In this document: one piece after another, positions 61,221 through 64,000 of the stretch | Position numbering within the stretch: position 1 is the stretch's first letter | Layout of the letters: the number at the start of each line of letters is the position of its first letter | NCBI GenBank assembly: GCA_946807835.1 | Contig: OX327705.1 | Coordinates: forward strand, 17,576,501 to 17,640,500 | DNA from: Ailanthus altissimus | Lineage: Eukaryota; Streptophyta; Magnoliopsida; Sapindales; Simaroubaceae | Reading direction: 5' to 3' | DNA length: 64,000 nt | Translations under genes and position numbers: made by a program | The notes under the pieces: model-generated | Told to the model about the DNA's origin: nothing | Database searches by the model: none | Seen by the model: only the letters and a program-made list of their open reading frames with translations

Positions 61221-63143
61221 CTAAACCAGAATGAGTGTTCCATCAAAATTGAAAAAGAGATTCTTAGAGTGTTGAAAATATTTTTGGTTGTGATGAGAGG
61301 TGATAGGTACAATGGTGTGCATGTACTGAGAGGAGATGCGGTGAGTAATTTTGCATAATTCTTTATAGATAATAAGAATATGCTGATCAAGTTATGGCAT
61401 CTAAGGTTAACTCACCTAGGTGAAAGAAATCTAAAGGAGTTATATGATCAAAAGGCGTTTAGTGAAGATAAGTTTCAGCCATTAGAGTTTTGTGAGCATT
61501 ATGTACTTAAGAAAGCATATAAGGTAAGGTTTAATACCAAAAAGCACAAAAGAAAGAGCACTTTTAATTATATACATTCAAATCTTTGGGGGCTGGCGTA
61601 GACAGTCATTTATGGATAGGAAAGATATTTTCTCGCATTCATTAATGATTATTCAAAGAAGTTATAAGTATATGTGTTAAAGAGTAAAGAGAAAGTGTTT
61701 GAGACGTTCAAAATATGATAGACCCATATTAAAAATCAAACTGACAAGAAGATTAAAAGGCTAAGAACTGATAATTACCTCGAGTATTGTAAGAAGACGT
61801 TTGATGGCTTTTGTGCTAAGCATGAGATTGTAAGGTACAAAACTGTAAAATTAATACCGTAGTAGAATAGTCTGATAGAGAGGATGAATATAACCTTACT
61901 TGAAAGGGTTAGATGCATGTTGACCAATGCAAGGGTGTCTAAGGCATTTTGGGGGTGAAACTGTAATGATAGCAACTTACCTAATCAATAGAAGTCATTT
62001 TTTAGTGTTAGACTTAAAGACGTCAGAAGAGAAGTGGTCAAACAACCCTCTAAAATATGATCATCTCCGAATATTTGGTTGCCCAGCTTTTATACATATA
62101 AAGCAAGGTAAGTTGGAACTTAGAGTATTGAATGGGATATTTATAGGGTATTCAAAAAATGTGAAAGGATATAAAAGTGTAGTGCAATGAGTTGAAGCCA
62201 CCGAGAAGTATTATAAGTAGAGACGTGATATTTAATGAGATGGCAATGATGAAAGTTCCTCAAGAAAAAGTGAATGAAAAACCTATGCTTAAGGAAATTT
62301 AGCACCAACAGTTAAAGTTGAAGTAGAAATAAAAAGTAAATCCGAGATACCTCTTTATCAACACTTTAGCAAGTCACCATTTGAAGTTGAATAAAAGACA
62401 TCGATTAGTTCCTCTAAGTCCACTCAAAGTTAGACTAAGGCTCTTGAGATGGAACTTAAAGAGTACCAATTAGCCAAAGATAAGCTAAAAAAAATGATAA
62501 ATCTACCAATTAGGTATGCACAAGTAGATTGAATTGCTCATGCATTTAATTCTACATTTACTCTTGAATTTGATAAGTTTAAGATGTGTGGAGAGGCTAT
62601 GAAGAGTAAGAATAGTGAGAAATGATAACAAGCTACAGTAGAAGAGATAAGTTCATTTCTTAAGAATAAAACATGATAATTGATGGAAAGACCTTAAAGT
62701 AAGAGACTAGTTGGGTGAAAGTGGATGTATAAGATTAAGAAGGGGATACTAAGAGTAGAGCCTATAAGGTTTAAAGTTAGGCTAGTGGTACAAGGTTTCA
62801 CTCATTGTGAAGGGATAGACTTTCATAAGATATTCTCACTAGCAGTTAAGCATACATCTATTAGAATTTTGTTAGTCATGTATATAATCCTTGATTTGCA
62901 TCTAGACCAGATGGATGTAAAGATAACATTTTTACATGGAGAGTTTGAAGAGAAAATATACATGTCATAGCCACAAGAGTTTAAAGAACCCGATATAAAG
63001 GAGTATGCATATTTATTGAAAAAGTTATTGTACGGATTGAAGCAATCTTCTAGGCAATGGTATAAGAGATTTTATGATTTCATGATGAATTTATGGGTTC
63101 AATAGGAGTAAGTATGACGGTTGTGTGTAGTTTAAGAGCCTAA
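61221..63143 (+). pseudogene. Copia C pol (integrase and reverse transcriptase)
   Basis: Continues the frame cut at 59747. The pre-integrase zinc region is at 61380-61600 (LWHLRLTHLGERNLKELYD, with one Cys replaced: CEHYVLKKAY). Integrase remnants include DLKTSEEKWSNNPLKYDHLR and FGCPAFIHI (61927-62190). Reverse transcriptase blocks lie at 62725-62970 (FKVRLVVQGFTHCEGIDFHK, MDVKITFLHGEFEEKIYM). The sequence stops in RT after a SKYDGCV...FKSL block, where a gypsy LTR starts at 63144. Stops and frame shifts make it non-functional. Confidence 0.8.
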
Positions 63144-63676
63144 TGTCACGACCTGATTTCTCGAATCCGTGCGGCCTTAGACACTCTTCAAGCGCTAAGC
63201 AGCCTGCAAGACCCAATTAACCCAAAGAAAGAGATGAAGAAGAATGCACACCAAGTGTTTGAGAGAATGCTCTCGTATTTTATTACTAAAGAGAGATTAC
63301 AAAGCTATAAGATTACAAGCTATGAGTATTTCTACAATTTGGAGGATGGTTTCTCAAATGAGAACACCACCTATTTATAGCTAAAGCTATATACAATGGA
63401 CGGCTAGGATTAACTCTAATCTAATGGTCCACATCTAAAGAGAAGAATATGCTAAAGAATATTCTAAAGATGCCAACTACCAAAAGAATATCTCAAGGAA
63501 TATGCCTTTTCTAGAAAACTCCCCCATTTACCACACACATGTGGCATTAACCCAAATCTATTGGGCCTTCTAGAAGCTTCAACCCATGTAACACATCAGG
63601 GGCCAAAACCCCTCTTGGTGGTCTTGTCGCGCGCCAAATATGCGAGTAATTGCTTGAGAATATTTGGGGTGTGACA
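63144..63676 (-). repeat. 3' LTR of gypsy element D
   Basis: 533 bp with inverted ends TGTCAC...GTGACA. On minus it is preceded by a polypurine tract (GGTGGGGGAGAA, 63688-63677), which fixes the orientation and identifies it as the 3' LTR. It was inserted into the RT of copia C; the bases next to it are CCTAA (63139-63143). The partner duplication lies outside the window. Confidence 0.75.
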
Positions 63677-64000
63677 TTCTCCCCCACCAAATTCACGCGA
63701 CGCCCTCGTCGCGTCTTCGTTGGAACTTGCGCACCCCGTTCTGCAAACTCTGACTGTGCGCTCTCGTGTCCCAAGCGTGCTCTCCCATCCGGCAACCCTT
63801 TCCACTCGACAAAGTACTCAAGACTCGTCCTAAGTTGCTCACATTTGTCATGGCATGTGGAAATCCCCAAAGGTTCCCGGTTGTGTGGCTCAAATTCTGC
63901 ATCTCTCGTACCTCCACGGTATTGCTTCCAACAGCTTGCGGAATGCACCTGATGTCACCACTGCTGCTGTCTCGAAGGTAACTCCACCTTATGCGAGACG
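63677..64000 (-). pseudogene. Gypsy element D, end of pol with chromodomain-like segment (partial)
   Basis: Minus-strand sequence just upstream of the polypurine tract. It reads LEYFVEWKGLPDG (about 63780-63822), which resembles the Y-x-V-K-W-K-G-L core of the chromodomain at the integrase C-terminus of chromoviruses. Frame breaks are likely, since different pieces read best in different frames. The element continues beyond the right edge. Confidence 0.55.

Noticed and set aside
63547..63981. Overlapping open frames on both strands near the right edge as host genes
   Set aside because: They overlap the gypsy D LTR, polypurine tract and pol end; they are element sequence and shadows.

Overview
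The window looks like nuclear DNA of a dicotyledonous plant. It is very AT-rich, has intron-split genes with GT-AG splice sites, and is mostly built from decayed transposable elements. Only two complete host genes are visible, about 42 kb apart and both on the minus strand. The species cannot be named from the sequence alone. A VAPYRIN-type gene would point to a plant that hosts arbuscular mycorrhiza.

Layout. 1-4.2 kb: a broken Ty3/gypsy element (gag remnant plus LTR, minus strand) whose LTR is split by a 1.5-kb TGAT...ATCA solo LTR (family E). 4.4-5.0 kb: an AT-rich long inverted repeat just downstream of METE. 5.4-10.2 kb: cobalamin-independent methionine synthase (METE), 11 coding exons, 765 codons, with a 5'UTR intron, TATA box and G-box. 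10.4-13.9 kb: AT-rich intergenic DNA with a degenerate tandem array and two hairpin elements. 13.9-26.1 kb: a three-level nest. A LINE (minus) is split by copia element B (minus), whose LTR is split by copia element A (plus). 26.2-27.8 kb: a terminal-inverted-repeat element holding what looks like a captured RBP45/47-type gene fragment. 29.7-37.0 kb: a GC-rich tandem array, a gypsy-type solo LTR, two inverted-repeat elements and a copia-B-like solo LTR. 38.3-38.6 kb: an isolated GC-rich promoter-like patch. 38.8-42.3 kb: a TIR element followed by two adjacent long palindromes. 45-51 kb: LTR-like sequence, an AT tandem array and a diverged reverse solo LTR of family A. 52.0-53.7 kb: an intronless MSP-ankyrin gene (VAPYRIN type). 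56.3-58.0 kb: a second TIR element. 58-64 kb: copia element C (plus), interrupted by a solo LTR of family E with a perfect 5-bp target duplication, and by a chromodomain-type gypsy element (minus) that runs off the right edge.

The two host genes have no visible functional link. METE is a cytosolic housekeeping enzyme; the MSP-ankyrin gene is a membrane-trafficking or symbiosis factor. The notable content is the repeat architecture: nested insertions that can be ordered in time, at least seven long inverted repeats able to form hairpins, and CG-rich degenerate tandem arrays that recur inside unrelated LTR families.
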